Source: Ramlibacter sp. (lineage in GTDB: Bacteria > Pseudomonadota > Gammaproteobacteria > Burkholderiales > Burkholderiaceae_C). From it: a stretch of 47,920 nucleotides of DNA. Under the pieces are notes generated by a model. That model was given only the letters and a program-made list of their open reading frames with translations, ran no database searches and was not told the DNA's origin. The stretch is taken from the NCBI RefSeq assembly GCF_028291745.1, contig NZ_JAQGNQ010000034.1, forward strand, positions 1 to 47,920, given 5' to 3'. The position numbers and the translations under genes were made by a program. Numbering within the stretch: position 1 is the stretch's first letter; each line of letters starts with the position of its first letter. This document shows positions 17,832 to 26,317 of this stretch, piece by piece.

Positions 17832-18074
17832 ATGTTCGGTGTTCTTCAAATTCTAGTCAGCACCCCGGCCCGCCGCTGGTTGCTCGCCGTGGCCGCGTCG
17901 GCCGTGCTGCTTTGCGCCTGCGCGCAGAAGGGCCCGCTGTTCCTGCCAAGCGGGGCGGCCGCACAGGGACGCGCCACGTTGCCGGACACGCTCTCGCCGT
18001 CGACCGCGGTCGTCCCGGCAACGAGCGCGTCGGCGGTCCCGCCCACGGGCACAGCCTCGCCGGTGCGCGATTGA
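17832..18074 (+). CDS. lptM: LPS translocon maturation chaperone-type small lipoprotein (LptM/YifL family)
   Basis: An 80-residue lipoprotein. A hydrophobic signal segment [15 protein letters not shown] ends in a lipobox-like LCAC, followed by the family signature QKGPLFLPS. Members of this family help LptD fold in the outer membrane (known for E. coli). The remaining 45 residues are Ser/Thr/Pro/Ala-rich. The ATG at 17832 is the only reasonable start, yet it has no clear ribosome-binding site and gives a long, partly hydrophobic n-region, so the exact start is uncertain. Its last base is the first base of lysA (TGATG), giving a coupled lptM-lysA pair, as in many proteobacteria. Confidence 0.85.
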   Translation: MFGVLQILVSTPARRWLLAVAASAVLLCACAQKGPLFLPSGAAAQGRATLPDTLSPSTAVVPATSASAVPPTGTASPVRD

Positions 18075-19348
18075 TGAGCGCGCAACTACCGGGCGCGCCG
18101 CACGTCCAGTATCGCAGCGAGGAACTGTTCGTCGAGGAAGTGCGCCTCGCCGACCTGGCGCGCGAGCACGGCACGCCGCTGTTCGTCTATTCGCGCGCGG
18201 CCATGCTGTCGGCGCTGGCCGCGTACCAGCGCGGCTTCGCCGGTCGCAAGGCGAAGATCTGCTATGCGATGAAGGCGAACTCCTCGCTGGCCGTGCTGCA
18301 GGTGTTCGCGCGGGCCGGTTGCGGCTTCGACGTCGTGTCCGGCGGCGAACTCGAACGCGTGCTGGCCGCGGGCGCCAGGGCCGGCGACATCATCTTCTCC
18401 GGCGTGGGCAAGACCCGGCGCGAGATGCGCTGGGCGCTCAAGGCCGGCATCCACTGCTTCAACGTGGAGAGCGAGCAGGAGCTCGAGGTGCTGAGCGAAG
18501 TGGCCACCGAAACCGGCATCGAGGCGCCGGTGAGCCTGCGGGTCAATCCCGACGTGAATCCGCTCACGCACCCCTACATCTCCACTGGCCTGAAGGGCAG
18601 CAAGTTCGGCATCGCCCACAAGGAGGCGCTGCGCGTGTACCGGCGGGCGGCCTCGCTGCCGGGCCTGCGCGTGCTGGGCATCGACTGCCACATCGGCTCA
18701 CAGATCACGCAGGTCTCGCCCTACCTCGACGCGATGGACCGCGTGCTGGATCTCGTGACGGCCATCGAGGCCGCCGGCATCCCCATCGCGCACATCGACT
18801 TCGGCGGCGGCCTGGGCATCGTCTATCACGTGGAACAGCCGCCGCCGGCCGATGTACTGTGGCAGCGCCTGCTGGCCCGGCTCGACGCGCGTGGCTTCGG
18901 CGATCGGCAGTTGCTGATCGAGCCGGGCCGCTCGCTGGTGGGCAACGCCGGCGTCTGCGTGACGGAGATCCTGTACCTGAAGCCGGGCGAGGGAAAGAAC
19001 TTCTGCATCGTCGATGCGGCGATGAACGACCTGCCCCGGCCCGCGATGTACGAGGCCTTCCACCAGATCGTTCCGCTGCAGCCGCGCGGCGGCAAGCCGG
19101 CCAGCTACGACGTCGTGGGGCCGGTGTGCGAGAGCGGGGACTGGCTGGGGCGGGACCGCAAGTTGACGGCGCAACGTGGCGACCTGCTCGCGGTGCTGTC
19201 GGCCGGTGCGTATTGCATGAGCATGGCCAGCAACTACAACACCAGGGGTCGGCCGACCGAGGTGCTGGTGGACGGATCGACCGCGCATGTCATTCGCGAG
19301 CGCGAGGACATCGCGGACCAGATGCGCAAGGAGAAGTTGTTGCCGTGA
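18074..19348 (+). CDS. lysA: Diaminopimelate decarboxylase
   Basis: Last step of lysine synthesis: decarboxylates meso-diaminopimelate with PLP. It has 424 residues, the usual length. The PLP lysine is Lys67 in ICYAMKANSSLAVL, HIGSQI and DFGGGLGI line the cofactor, EPGRSLVGNAG holds the phosphate end, and GPVCESGDWLGRDR carries the active-site cysteine and glutamate from the partner subunit. The ATG at 18074 overlaps the lptM stop by one base and matches the family N-terminus; the frame is open upstream but runs through lptM. Confidence 0.97.
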   Translation: MSAQLPGAPHVQYRSEELFVEEVRLADLAREHGTPLFVYSRAAMLSALAAYQRGFAGRKAKICYAMKANSSLAVLQVFARAGCGFDVVSGGELERVLAAGARAGDIIFSGVGKTRREMRWALKAGIHCFNVESEQELEVLSEVATETGIEAPVSLRVNPDVNPLTHPYISTGLKGSKFGIAHKEALRVYRRAASLPGLRVLGIDCHIGSQITQVSPYLDAMDRVLDLVTAIEAAGIPIAHIDFGGGLGIVYHVEQPPPADVLWQRLLARLDARGFGDRQLLIEPGRSLVGNAGVCVTEILYLKPGEGKNFCIVDAAMNDLPRPAMYEAFHQIVPLQPRGGKPASYDVVGPVCESGDWLGRDRKLTAQRGDLLAVLSAGAYCMSMASNYNTRGRPTEVLVDGSTAHVIREREDIADQMRKEKLLP

Positions 19349-19358
19349 GCCGGCGCAC

Positions 19359-19439
19359 GGTGGGGTGCCTGCGGCATCCCACCCTACCGGGTTACGGCCG
19401 GGCGATGTTGGTAGGGTGGGATCGCGCAGCGACCCCACC
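19359..19439. repeat. BIME-like double hairpin between lysA and msrQ
   Basis: Two short imperfect palindromes stand in opposite orientation. Hairpin 1 (19359-19383) has 11-base arms with a TGC loop; hairpin 2 (19415-19439) has 11-base arms with a GCA loop. In addition, a perfect 13-base inverted repeat, ATCCCACCCTACC at 19376-19388 against 19410-19422, lets the whole unit fold on itself. This is the layout of a bacterial interspersed mosaic element built from two REP-type units. It lies between convergent genes and the right unit continues into the msrQ coding region. Confidence 0.75.
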
Positions 19440-20111
19440 ACCGCGGCGCTTGCGCACCGCCTCCTTCACCCTCCACCCAAGCAGCACGGCAAGGATCGCG
19501 GCGTACACGGAGACCTCCGCGAAGTTGTGCTTGCCCGCGCGCATCCAGAAGAAATGCAGGATGCCCAGCCCCGCGATCAGGTACACCAGCCGGTGCAGTG
19601 CCTGCCAGCGCTTCACGCCCATGGCCTTCACCGCGCGATTGAACGAGGTGGCCGCCAGCGGCGTGAGCAGCACGAAGGCCGCGAAGCCCACCAGGATGAA
19701 CGGCCGCTTGGCGATGTCCTTGGCGATGGCCGCGAAATCGAAGCCCTCGTCGAACCAGCTGTACGCCAGCAGGTGCAGCACCACGTAGAAGTAGGTGAAG
19801 AGACCCAGCATGCGGCGAAAGCGCAGCAAGGCCGGCAGCCCGAAGATCACGCGCACGGGCGTCACGGCGAGCGTGAGGCACAGGAAGCGCAGCGTCCAGT
19901 CGCCCAGCGAGCGCTCCAGGTATTCGGCGGGATTGGCACCCAGCTTGTTGGCCACCGCGCCGTAGAACAGCCAGGCCAGCGGCAGCAGCGAAACCGCAAA
20001 CAACAGCGGCTTGGCGGCCGGATGCAGCAGCGCGCGTGTGAGCCTCGCCTTGCCGCCCGCGCGGGGCGGGGCGGGAAGCGGCCGGGTCATCTTGTCGCTG
20101 GCTTCTCCCAC
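19392..20111 (-). CDS. msrQ: Heme-binding membrane subunit of periplasmic methionine sulfoxide reductase
   Basis: A b-type cytochrome that passes electrons from the quinone pool or flavin to MsrP. It has 239 residues and about six membrane helices of the ferric reductase-like (YedZ) kind, with likely heme histidines in FYVVLHLLAY, ALHRLVYLIAGLGILHFFW. The start is the GTG at 20111, with GAGG 9 bases upstream; an ATG at 20090 is an alternative. It follows msrP by 10 bp. The last dozen or so residues (GVAARSHPTNIARP) are coded by the BIME-like repeat, so the tail is probably a repeat-derived extension. Confidence 0.93.
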   Translation of the reverse strand: MGEASDKMTRPLPAPPRAGGKARLTRALLHPAAKPLLFAVSLLPLAWLFYGAVANKLGANPAEYLERSLGDWTLRFLCLTLAVTPVRVIFGLPALLRFRRMLGLFTYFYVVLHLLAYSWFDEGFDFAAIAKDIAKRPFILVGFAAFVLLTPLAATSFNRAVKAMGVKRWQALHRLVYLIAGLGILHFFWMRAGKHNFAEVSVYAAILAVLLGWRVKEAVRKRRGGGVAARSHPTNIARP

Positions 20112-20121
20112 GCCGAGCGCC

Positions 20122-21120
20122 TCAGAAGTTCTTCTTCAGGTCCATGCCCGCATAAAGCTGGCCGACCTGCGGCTCGTAGCCGTTGAACATCAGCGTCTTG
20201 CGCTTCTTGGCGAACAGGCCGTCCTCGCCGATGCGGCGCTCGGTAGCTTGCGACCACCGCGGGTGATCGACGTTCGGGTTCACGTTGGAGTAGAAGCCGT
20301 ATTCATTCGCGGCCGCCTTGTTCCAGGCGGTGTGCGGCATCTGCTCCACGAAGCGGATCTTGACGATGCTCTTGGCGCTCTTGTAGCCGTACTTCCAGGG
20401 CACGACCACGCGCACCGGCGCGCCGTTCTGGTTGGGGAGCACCTCGCCATACATGCCGAAACCCAGCAGCGTCAGCGGATGCATGGCCTCGTCGATGCGC
20501 AGCCCCTCGGTGTACGGCCAGTCGAGCACGCGCGAGTTCACCCCGGGCATGGTCTTGGGATCGGCCAGCGTCACGAACTCGACGAATTTGGCATTGCCCT
20601 GCGGCTCCACCTTCTCGATCAGTTTCGACAGCGAGTAGCCAACCCAGGGAACCACCATGGACCAGCCCTCGACGCAGCGCAGGCGATAGATGCGCTCTTC
20701 CTGTGGCGCGAGCTTCTGCAGGTCGTCGATGGCGTACTTGCCCGGCTTCTTCACCAGGCCTTCGACCTCTACCGTCCACGGGCGGGTCTTGAGCGTGTGC
20801 GCGCTCTCGGCCGGGTCGGCCTTGTCGGTGCCGAACTCGTAGTAGTTGTTGTAGGTCGAGGCGTCCTTGTACTCGGTGACCTTCTCCATGGTCACCGCAC
20901 CCGGTACCGCGGAGCGCACGCTGCTGATCGGCGTGAGCTTGCCGGGACGCTGGACCTGCTGCGCGAAGGCCTCACGCTGCGCCCACGTGGCGAGCGCCGC
21001 ACCGGCAGCGCCGGTGGCCATCCACTTGAGCAGCTGACGCCTGTCCTCGTGGACGGCCCGCGGCGTGATCTCGCTGGCGAGCGGCTGCTCGAATCCGTGG
21101 CGGCCGGTCCTGATCAACAT
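20122..21120 (-). CDS. msrP: Protein-methionine-sulfoxide reductase catalytic molybdoprotein
   Basis: A periplasmic molybdopterin enzyme that repairs oxidised methionines in exported proteins. It has 332 residues. The N-terminus carries a twin-arginine signal ([20 protein letters not shown], Arg27-Arg28), so it is exported folded. The molybdenum ligand is Cys149 in [15 protein letters not shown]. The start ATG has AAGGAG 6 bases upstream. It is followed by msrQ and preceded, 59 bp away on the same strand, by ccsB, so it may be co-transcribed with the cytochrome c maturation genes. Confidence 0.96.
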   Translation of the reverse strand: MLIRTGRHGFEQPLASEITPRAVHEDRRQLLKWMATGAAGAALATWAQREAFAQQVQRPGKLTPISSVRSAVPGAVTMEKVTEYKDASTYNNYYEFGTDKADPAESAHTLKTRPWTVEVEGLVKKPGKYAIDDLQKLAPQEERIYRLRCVEGWSMVVPWVGYSLSKLIEKVEPQGNAKFVEFVTLADPKTMPGVNSRVLDWPYTEGLRIDEAMHPLTLLGFGMYGEVLPNQNGAPVRVVVPWKYGYKSAKSIVKIRFVEQMPHTAWNKAAANEYGFYSNVNPNVDHPRWSQATERRIGEDGLFAKKRKTLMFNGYEPQVGQLYAGMDLKKNF

Positions 21121-21179
21121 TTGGTCTCCTTCGATGTCCCCATCGCCGGCCGATTCTGACCCGGATCGAGAAAACCCGC

Positions 21180-22505
21180 TCAGAGCTCCCCGTAGCTATG
21201 CAGACCCGACAGGAACATGTTGACCCCGAGGAAGGCAAAGGTGGTCACGGCCAGGCCGACCAGCGCCCACCAGGCCGAGACGGATCCGCGCAGGCCCTTC
21301 ATCAGGCGCATGTGCAGCCAGGCCGCGTAGTTCAACCACACGATCAGGGCCCAGGTCTCCTTGGGGTCCCAGCTCCAGTAGCCGCCCCACGCCTCGGCCG
21401 CCCAGAGCGCGCCCAGCACGGTGGCGATGGTGAAGAAGGCAAAGCCGACGGTGATCGACTTGTACATCACGTCGTCCAGCACCTCCAGCGCCGGCAGCCG
21501 CTCGGCGATGCGCTTGCGGCCCACCAGGATGCCGCCGACGATCAGGGCCGAGACGCAGAAGTACCCCAGCCAATAGCTGCTGCTGCTTTCGACCGAGCGG
21601 CGGAAGGCCATCGGAATGACGGTGAGGAACACGCCCAGCACCCACAGCGGCGTGAGCCGGTACCAGCGCGTCTCGGTCGCCTGCTGCTTGACCAGGTACG
21701 CAAAGGCCACCATCGCCGACAGCGAGAAGGTGCCGTAGCCGATGAAGTTGGCGGGCACGTGCAGCTTCATCCACCAGCTCTTGAGGGCCGGCACCAGCGG
21801 CTGGATCTCGTGCGCCTCGCGCGCAAAGGAGTACCACATGAGAAAGCCCACCGCCGCGCTCACCACCAGCATGACGAAGGCGCCCATGGCGCGGGTGCCG
21901 TACTGCTGCTCGAAGTACAGGTAGAAGGCGGTCGTCATCCAGCAGAACAGGACGAACACTTCGTAGAGGTTGCTGACCGGGATGTGGCCGACGTCGGCGC
22001 CGATCAGGTAGCTCTCGTACCAGCGCACCATCATGCCGATCAGCGCCATGCCAACCGCGGCCCAGGCCAGCTTGGAGCCGATGCCGGACATCGCGTCGAA
22101 CTGCGTGCGCGAGAACATCCCGATCCAGTAGAAGACGGTGCTCATCACGAACAGCACGCTCATCCAGAGGATGGCCGACTGGCTGGAGAGGAAGTACTTC
22201 AGCCAGAAGACGCTGTCGCCACGCGCGAGCTGCCCCTGGTAGGAAGCGATGCCGAGCAGCGAGAAGGCGGCGACCGCCAGCATCAGCACGCGCACGGGTC
22301 CCCAGAACCAGCCGAGCCAGATCGCACCCGGCACCGCTGCGACCAGGATGCCTTTCTCGTAGACGTCCATGTACTGCGCGTACTGGCTGAAGGCATAGAG
22401 CCCCCCGCCGGCGACGATCAGGGCGAACACCCAGTCGAACGGTGTGCGCCTGGAGAAGAAGCCCTCGTCGAGCGTGATCGAGTGGGTCGTGGTGGCGGTA
22501 TTCAT
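21180..22505 (-). CDS. ccsB: System II cytochrome c biogenesis protein CcsB (CcsA/ResC family)
   Basis: A polytopic inner-membrane protein of the heme-handling family that, with Ccs1, attaches heme to apocytochromes c in the periplasm. It has 441 residues with about nine membrane helices. The heme-binding WWD motif is [15 protein letters not shown] near residues 372-386, and conserved histidines lie in [12 protein letters not shown] and [11 protein letters not shown]. The frame is open upstream, but the ATG at 22505 overlaps the ccs1 stop (ATGA) and starts a normal N-terminus. The pair is the usual betaproteobacterial system II set. Confidence 0.96.
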   Translation of the reverse strand: MNTATTTHSITLDEGFFSRRTPFDWVFALIVAGGGLYAFSQYAQYMDVYEKGILVAAVPGAIWLGWFWGPVRVLMLAVAAFSLLGIASYQGQLARGDSVFWLKYFLSSQSAILWMSVLFVMSTVFYWIGMFSRTQFDAMSGIGSKLAWAAVGMALIGMMVRWYESYLIGADVGHIPVSNLYEVFVLFCWMTTAFYLYFEQQYGTRAMGAFVMLVVSAAVGFLMWYSFAREAHEIQPLVPALKSWWMKLHVPANFIGYGTFSLSAMVAFAYLVKQQATETRWYRLTPLWVLGVFLTVIPMAFRRSVESSSSYWLGYFCVSALIVGGILVGRKRIAERLPALEVLDDVMYKSITVGFAFFTIATVLGALWAAEAWGGYWSWDPKETWALIVWLNYAAWLHMRLMKGLRGSVSAWWALVGLAVTTFAFLGVNMFLSGLHSYGEL

Positions 22506-24607
22506 TGCTTGTCTCCCAGCAGCCGCAGCGAAAGTCTCTTGAATTCCCGGTCCACGTCCAGCTGCTTGCGATTGCTGGAAAGGGCCATGCGCGCCTGTGT
22601 CCCCGCGGCGCCCGGAGCGAGCCAGATCCACAGACGCCGTTCGCGAACATAGAGCATCGCGAAAACTCCCAGGATCAGCAAGGCGCAGCCGAGATAGACC
22701 ACGTAATGACCGGGGGAGCGCGTCACCTGGAACACGCTGGCCTGCACCTGCTTGAAGTCCTTCAGCTCGAAGGCCATGGGCGCGGGGTAGGCAAATGCAT
22801 CGCTGAGCGCCAGCACCGCCTGGCTCATGAAGGCCTGCGTGCGGTCGTCGCGCGCCAGCGGCTGCAGGCCGGAATGCTCGCGGCTCACCTGCAGCAGCTC
22901 GAACAGCGAGCCGTTGAGGATCCGCACCAGCACCTCGCCGGCGCGGGTGCGCTCGGCGGCCGGCACGTTGCCATCGATGAAGTCCGAGACGGCCTGCAGG
23001 CCGCCGGTGGCAGTGCCCTTGCCGCGCTCGACCCCGGCAAACAGCGCCAGCGCACGGGCGGCCGACGCGGACAGCTGCTGCGTCAGGGCGGGCTTGGTCG
23101 GATCGGTCGCGAGCTGCGCGTACTGGCGCACGGCGGCGTCGCGCAGCGCCGGATCGGCCAGCGCGGCGCGCATGCGCAGGAAGCCATCGAGCGAGCCGTT
23201 CTCGTCGGCCGGCAGGCGCAGGTAATGGAAGCCGTCGGCCGTGTCCTCGCGCACCCCCAGCAGGAACACCGGCACGCCCTCGCCCAGGTCCACGGGCAGC
23301 ATGTAGTTGTGGAATTCGCGCGCCTGGCCCGCCGCATCGCGCAGCTTGTACGTCACGCTCGGGCCGACGTTGCGCAGCAGCTTCTTGGCATTGGCCTTGT
23401 TGGCCGAGCCCAGCACCGCATCCAGCGAATCGCGCAGGTTCACCTTGCGCACGTCGGTGGCGCTGCCGGAGGCCGCCGCCAGGTTCTCGACGTTCATGAC
23501 GCGCAGGCCGGTGTACTCCAGCGTCATCTTGTCCTGGTCGCCGCGCGTGAGCTGGGTCGATGCGCCGATCTGGCCTTCGACGTCGAAGCCGTGGCCGGTG
23601 CCGTTCAAGGGCACGGCATTCAACTTCACGGTGGAGCCGCCATCGTCGAAGCTCGATTGGTAGATCTCGACGCCGCGATAGGCGACGGGGTGGTTCACCT
23701 CCACCCGCGCTGTCTTGGTCTGCCCCGTCTCGCGGTCGTGGATCACGATGTCGCTGGCGAACAGCTTGGGCATGCCGGTGGAATAGTGTTCCACCACGAA
23801 CTTCTTCAACTCGATGGAGAAGGGCAGCTCCTGCAGCACGATGCCGTCCGACTGGTTCAACACCGCCGTGGACGACTGGCTGCCCTCGGCCACCATCAGG
23901 TTGCCGCGGAACACCGGATTGCCGGCTCCCAGGCGGTACTGCGCCGGCACGTCGGCGAGCATGCCGCCGCCGTTATACGGCTGCTTGCCCCCGAGCCACA
24001 TCTGCGCGCGCACGATCAGGTCGCCATCGAGCAGGCCGCCCAGGCACACCAGCACGATCGCGCTGTGCGCGCACAGATAGCCGATCTTGTTGGCGCCGCC
24101 GGTCTTGGCTGCCACCATCCAGCCGTTGCCGCGCTCTTGCAGGCGCACTTTCCAGCCGCTCTTGGCCAGGTACTGGCCGAGCCGCTGCGCCGCCGCCTGC
24201 GGCGCGTCGGGCAACACGCCCTCGGCGCGGTGATGGAAAGCGAGCAGCGCGTTTTCCCGGATGTTTTCCTTGTACGTCTTGAGCTCGCCGACGATCTTGG
24301 GCGCGTTGCGGGCGATGCACAGCGAGGTGCTGGTCACCAGGAAGGCCAGGATCAGCAGGAACCACCAGGCGCTGTAGACGCTGTTGAGCTTGATCGCCAT
24401 GAACAGCTCGGCCCAGAAGGGCCCGAACTGGTTGATGTAGTTGCCCAGGGGCTCGTGCTGCTTGAGCACCGTGCCGATCACCGAGGCGATGCAGATGACG
24501 GTCAGCAGCGAGATCGCGAACCGCATCGAGGAGAACAATTCCACCAGTTCGCGCAGCTTCTGCGTTTCGCGCACGGGAGGAACGTCGGCGGCGGTCGTGG
24601 TACTCAT
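22502..24607 (-). CDS. ccs1: System II cytochrome c biogenesis protein Ccs1/ResB
   Basis: The partner of CcsB in delivering reduced heme and thiols for cytochrome c maturation. It has 701 residues. Three membrane helices lie near the N-terminus (about 25-45, 75-100 and 175-195), then a large periplasmic domain, then a final helix with HYVVYLGCALLILGVFAMLYVRERRLWIWL, the ResB C-terminal signature. LLTVICIASVIGTVLKQHEP and HHRAEGVLP are typical ResB blocks. The periplasmic region has an Ala-rich insert of about 120 residues around 480-600. A strong terminator lies just upstream, so it should use its own promoter or read-through. Confidence 0.95.
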   Translation of the reverse strand: MSTTTAADVPPVRETQKLRELVELFSSMRFAISLLTVICIASVIGTVLKQHEPLGNYINQFGPFWAELFMAIKLNSVYSAWWFLLILAFLVTSTSLCIARNAPKIVGELKTYKENIRENALLAFHHRAEGVLPDAPQAAAQRLGQYLAKSGWKVRLQERGNGWMVAAKTGGANKIGYLCAHSAIVLVCLGGLLDGDLIVRAQMWLGGKQPYNGGGMLADVPAQYRLGAGNPVFRGNLMVAEGSQSSTAVLNQSDGIVLQELPFSIELKKFVVEHYSTGMPKLFASDIVIHDRETGQTKTARVEVNHPVAYRGVEIYQSSFDDGGSTVKLNAVPLNGTGHGFDVEGQIGASTQLTRGDQDKMTLEYTGLRVMNVENLAAASGSATDVRKVNLRDSLDAVLGSANKANAKKLLRNVGPSVTYKLRDAAGQAREFHNYMLPVDLGEGVPVFLLGVREDTADGFHYLRLPADENGSLDGFLRMRAALADPALRDAAVRQYAQLATDPTKPALTQQLSASAARALALFAGVERGKGTATGGLQAVSDFIDGNVPAAERTRAGEVLVRILNGSLFELLQVSREHSGLQPLARDDRTQAFMSQAVLALSDAFAYPAPMAFELKDFKQVQASVFQVTRSPGHYVVYLGCALLILGVFAMLYVRERRLWIWLAPGAAGTQARMALSSNRKQLDVDREFKRLSLRLLGDKQ

Positions 24608-24620
24608 CGGACTCCGGATG

Positions 24621-24653
24621 AAAAAAAAGCGGGCCCTCCACAGAGGTGCCCGC
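24621..24653 (-). terminator. Rho-independent terminator after the cytochrome c4-like gene
   Basis: On the minus strand, GCGGGC and GCCCGC enclose an inner CCTC/GAGG stem with a TGTG loop, followed directly by eight T residues. It lies 46 bp beyond the stop of the cytochrome gene and 14 bp before the ccs1 start codon. This is the clearest intrinsic terminator in the window and separates the cytochrome transcript from ccs1-ccsB-msrPQ. Confidence 0.9.
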
Positions 24654-24698
24654 CAGTTGGTTACGCCTTGCGACGTTTAGTTCACCACTGCAGCGCTG

Positions 24699-25502
24699 CT
24701 AGCGCAAGCCCGCAATGTAATCCGACACGGCGCGGATCTCGTGATCGTTCAACTTGGCGGCGATCTGCGCCATTTGCGGGCTGTTCTTGCGGATGCCGTC
24801 GCGGAAGGCGACCAGCTGGCTGGCGGTGTAGTCGGCGCTCTGTCCCGACAGACGGGGGTACTGCGCCGGGATGCCAGCGCCGTTGGGGCTGTGGCAACCG
24901 GCGCAGGCCGGCAGCGCGCGCTGCTGGTTACCGCCGCGGTACAGCTTCTCGCCGATCGTCACCAGCTCCTTGTCCTTGGCGAAGCCCGGCTTCGCCTGCT
25001 GCGCCCCCAGGTAGGCGGCGACGTTCTTCATGTCCTGCTCGCTCAGCTGGGAGGCGAAGCCCTGCATGATCGGGTTGGGCCGCTTGCCGCTCTTGAATTC
25101 CTGCAGCTGCTTGATGATGTAGTCGGGATGCTGCTGCGCCAGCTTGGGATTGGCTGGCGTGCCGGAGTTCCCGCCGGCGCCATGGCAGGCCGCGCACACC
25201 GAACCGAAACGCTGCTCGCCCATAGCCGGATCCGGCTTGCCGGTGGCCGCGGCCACTGCGGCCGGTGCCGAGGGTGCCGGCGTAGCCGCGGCGGGACCGG
25301 GCGCGGCCTCGGCGCTGGACGCCTGCGGCGGTGCAGCCGTGAGGCCGGAGGCACCCGCGGCCGGCGCGCTGGCCGCGGGGACAGCGGGCGCGCTCGCGGT
25401 GGCGGCCGGGGCGGCCTGCGCGGCGGGTTGCTGGGCCCACATGGGAAGCGCGGTCGCAGCGAGCACGGTGGCCAGCAGCAGGAAAGCAGGCGTCTTGGTC
25501 AC
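24699..25502 (-). CDS. Di-heme cytochrome c4-like protein
   Basis: A periplasmic electron carrier with two heme c groups. From the GTG at 25502 it has 267 residues: a signal peptide ending near PMWAQQ, then about 70 residues of low-complexity Ala/Pro/Ser, then two cytochrome c domains with CAACH (103-107) and CAGCH (200-204). Axial methionines are probably in NPIMQGFA and SPQMAQIA. The frame also allows a TTG start at 25526, but a TAGAAT -10 box at 25536-25541 on this strand would leave that codon without a leader, so GTG is preferred. The Ala/Pro linker is not in classical c4 proteins and could serve as a tether to the membrane. Confidence 0.88.
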   Translation of the reverse strand: MTKTPAFLLLATVLAATALPMWAQQPAAQAAPAATASAPAVPAASAPAAGASGLTAAPPQASSAEAAPGPAAATPAPSAPAAVAAATGKPDPAMGEQRFGSVCAACHGAGGNSGTPANPKLAQQHPDYIIKQLQEFKSGKRPNPIMQGFASQLSEQDMKNVAAYLGAQQAKPGFAKDKELVTIGEKLYRGGNQQRALPACAGCHSPNGAGIPAQYPRLSGQSADYTASQLVAFRDGIRKNSPQMAQIAAKLNDHEIRAVSDYIAGLR

Positions 25503-25517
25503 GTTTCTTGGATTTGA

Positions 25518-25545
25518 TTGGCGCAAAACCCCGGGATTCTACAAT
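25518..25545 (+). promoter_or_regulatory. Predicted sigma-70 promoter of engB
   Basis: TTGGCG and TACAAT are separated by 16 bases, and the -10 box (5 of 6 matches) ends 27 bp before the engB start codon. The 70-bp gap to the divergent cytochrome gene is shared: a minus-strand TAGAAT overlaps the same bases, so the two promoters would sit nearly back to back. Confidence 0.5.
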
Positions 25546-25572
25546 GCTGCACTGTCCGCTCTTCCGTTGCCC

Positions 25573-26292
25573 ATGACCTCCCCCCCGGGGCCCCGCGCCC
25601 CCGACTCGCCCACCGCCCCGGCGGCCCTCCCGAACAACGCGACACCCGGCGCAGCAACCACCGCCGCGCAAGCCGTCGGCTGGCTGCACACCGCGCGCTT
25701 CCTTACCACCGCCCCGCGCCTGGAGCACCTGCCGGAACTGGGAGTGCCGGAGATCGCCTTCGTCGGCCGCTCCAACGCGGGCAAGTCGACCTGCATCAAC
25801 ACGCTCACCCAGCAAAAGCGCCTGGCCTTCGCCTCGAAGACGCCGGGACGCACGCAGGCGATCAACCTGTTTGCACTGGGCCGGCAGGGGACGACCGACG
25901 CCGTCCTGGCCGACTTGCCCGGCTACGGCTATGCGGCCGTGCCGCGCGCCGACAAGATCCGCTGGCAACAGGTGATGGCCAGCTACCTCGTCACGCGCGA
26001 CACCCTGACGGGGGTGGTGATGCTGGTCGACCCGCGCCACGGCCTGACCGAGCTGGACGAGGTCCTGCTCGAGGTGATCCGCCCGCGCGTCGAAGCCGGC
26101 CTGAAGTTCCTGGTGCTGCTCACCAAGGCCGACAAGCTCAATCGCTCCGAACAGAACAAGGCGCTGTCCATTGCCCGCCTGCAGACCGGGGGCGGCGAGA
26201 CGCGCCTGTTCTCCGCCCTGAAGAAGCAGGGCGTGGAAGAGGCCTCGCTGCTCCTGTGGCAGTGGGCGCACCCGGAACCACCGCCGACCTGA
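25573..26292 (+). CDS. engB: Ribosome biogenesis GTP-binding protein EngB/YsxC
   Basis: An essential-type GTPase for assembly of the large ribosomal subunit. It has 239 residues. G1 is GRSNAGKS (65-72), G2 lies in TPGRTQ, G3 is DLPGYGYA and G4 is TKAD. The N-terminal 40 residues are Pro/Ala-rich and poorly conserved, as is common in this order. The frame is open upstream, but the ATG at 25573 follows the promoter and gives the expected length. Divergent from the cytochrome gene. Confidence 0.95.
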   Translation: MTSPPGPRAPDSPTAPAALPNNATPGAATTAAQAVGWLHTARFLTTAPRLEHLPELGVPEIAFVGRSNAGKSTCINTLTQQKRLAFASKTPGRTQAINLFALGRQGTTDAVLADLPGYGYAAVPRADKIRWQQVMASYLVTRDTLTGVVMLVDPRHGLTELDEVLLEVIRPRVEAGLKFLVLLTKADKLNRSEQNKALSIARLQTGGGETRLFSALKKQGVEEASLLLWQWAHPEPPPT

Positions 26293-26317
26293 CAGGGCTC
26301 GTCACGAGGGAGGTCTC

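Noticed and set aside
17820..18073. Lysine riboswitch before lysA
   Set aside because: lysA overlaps lptM by one base, leaving no leader, and no L-box motifs are present.
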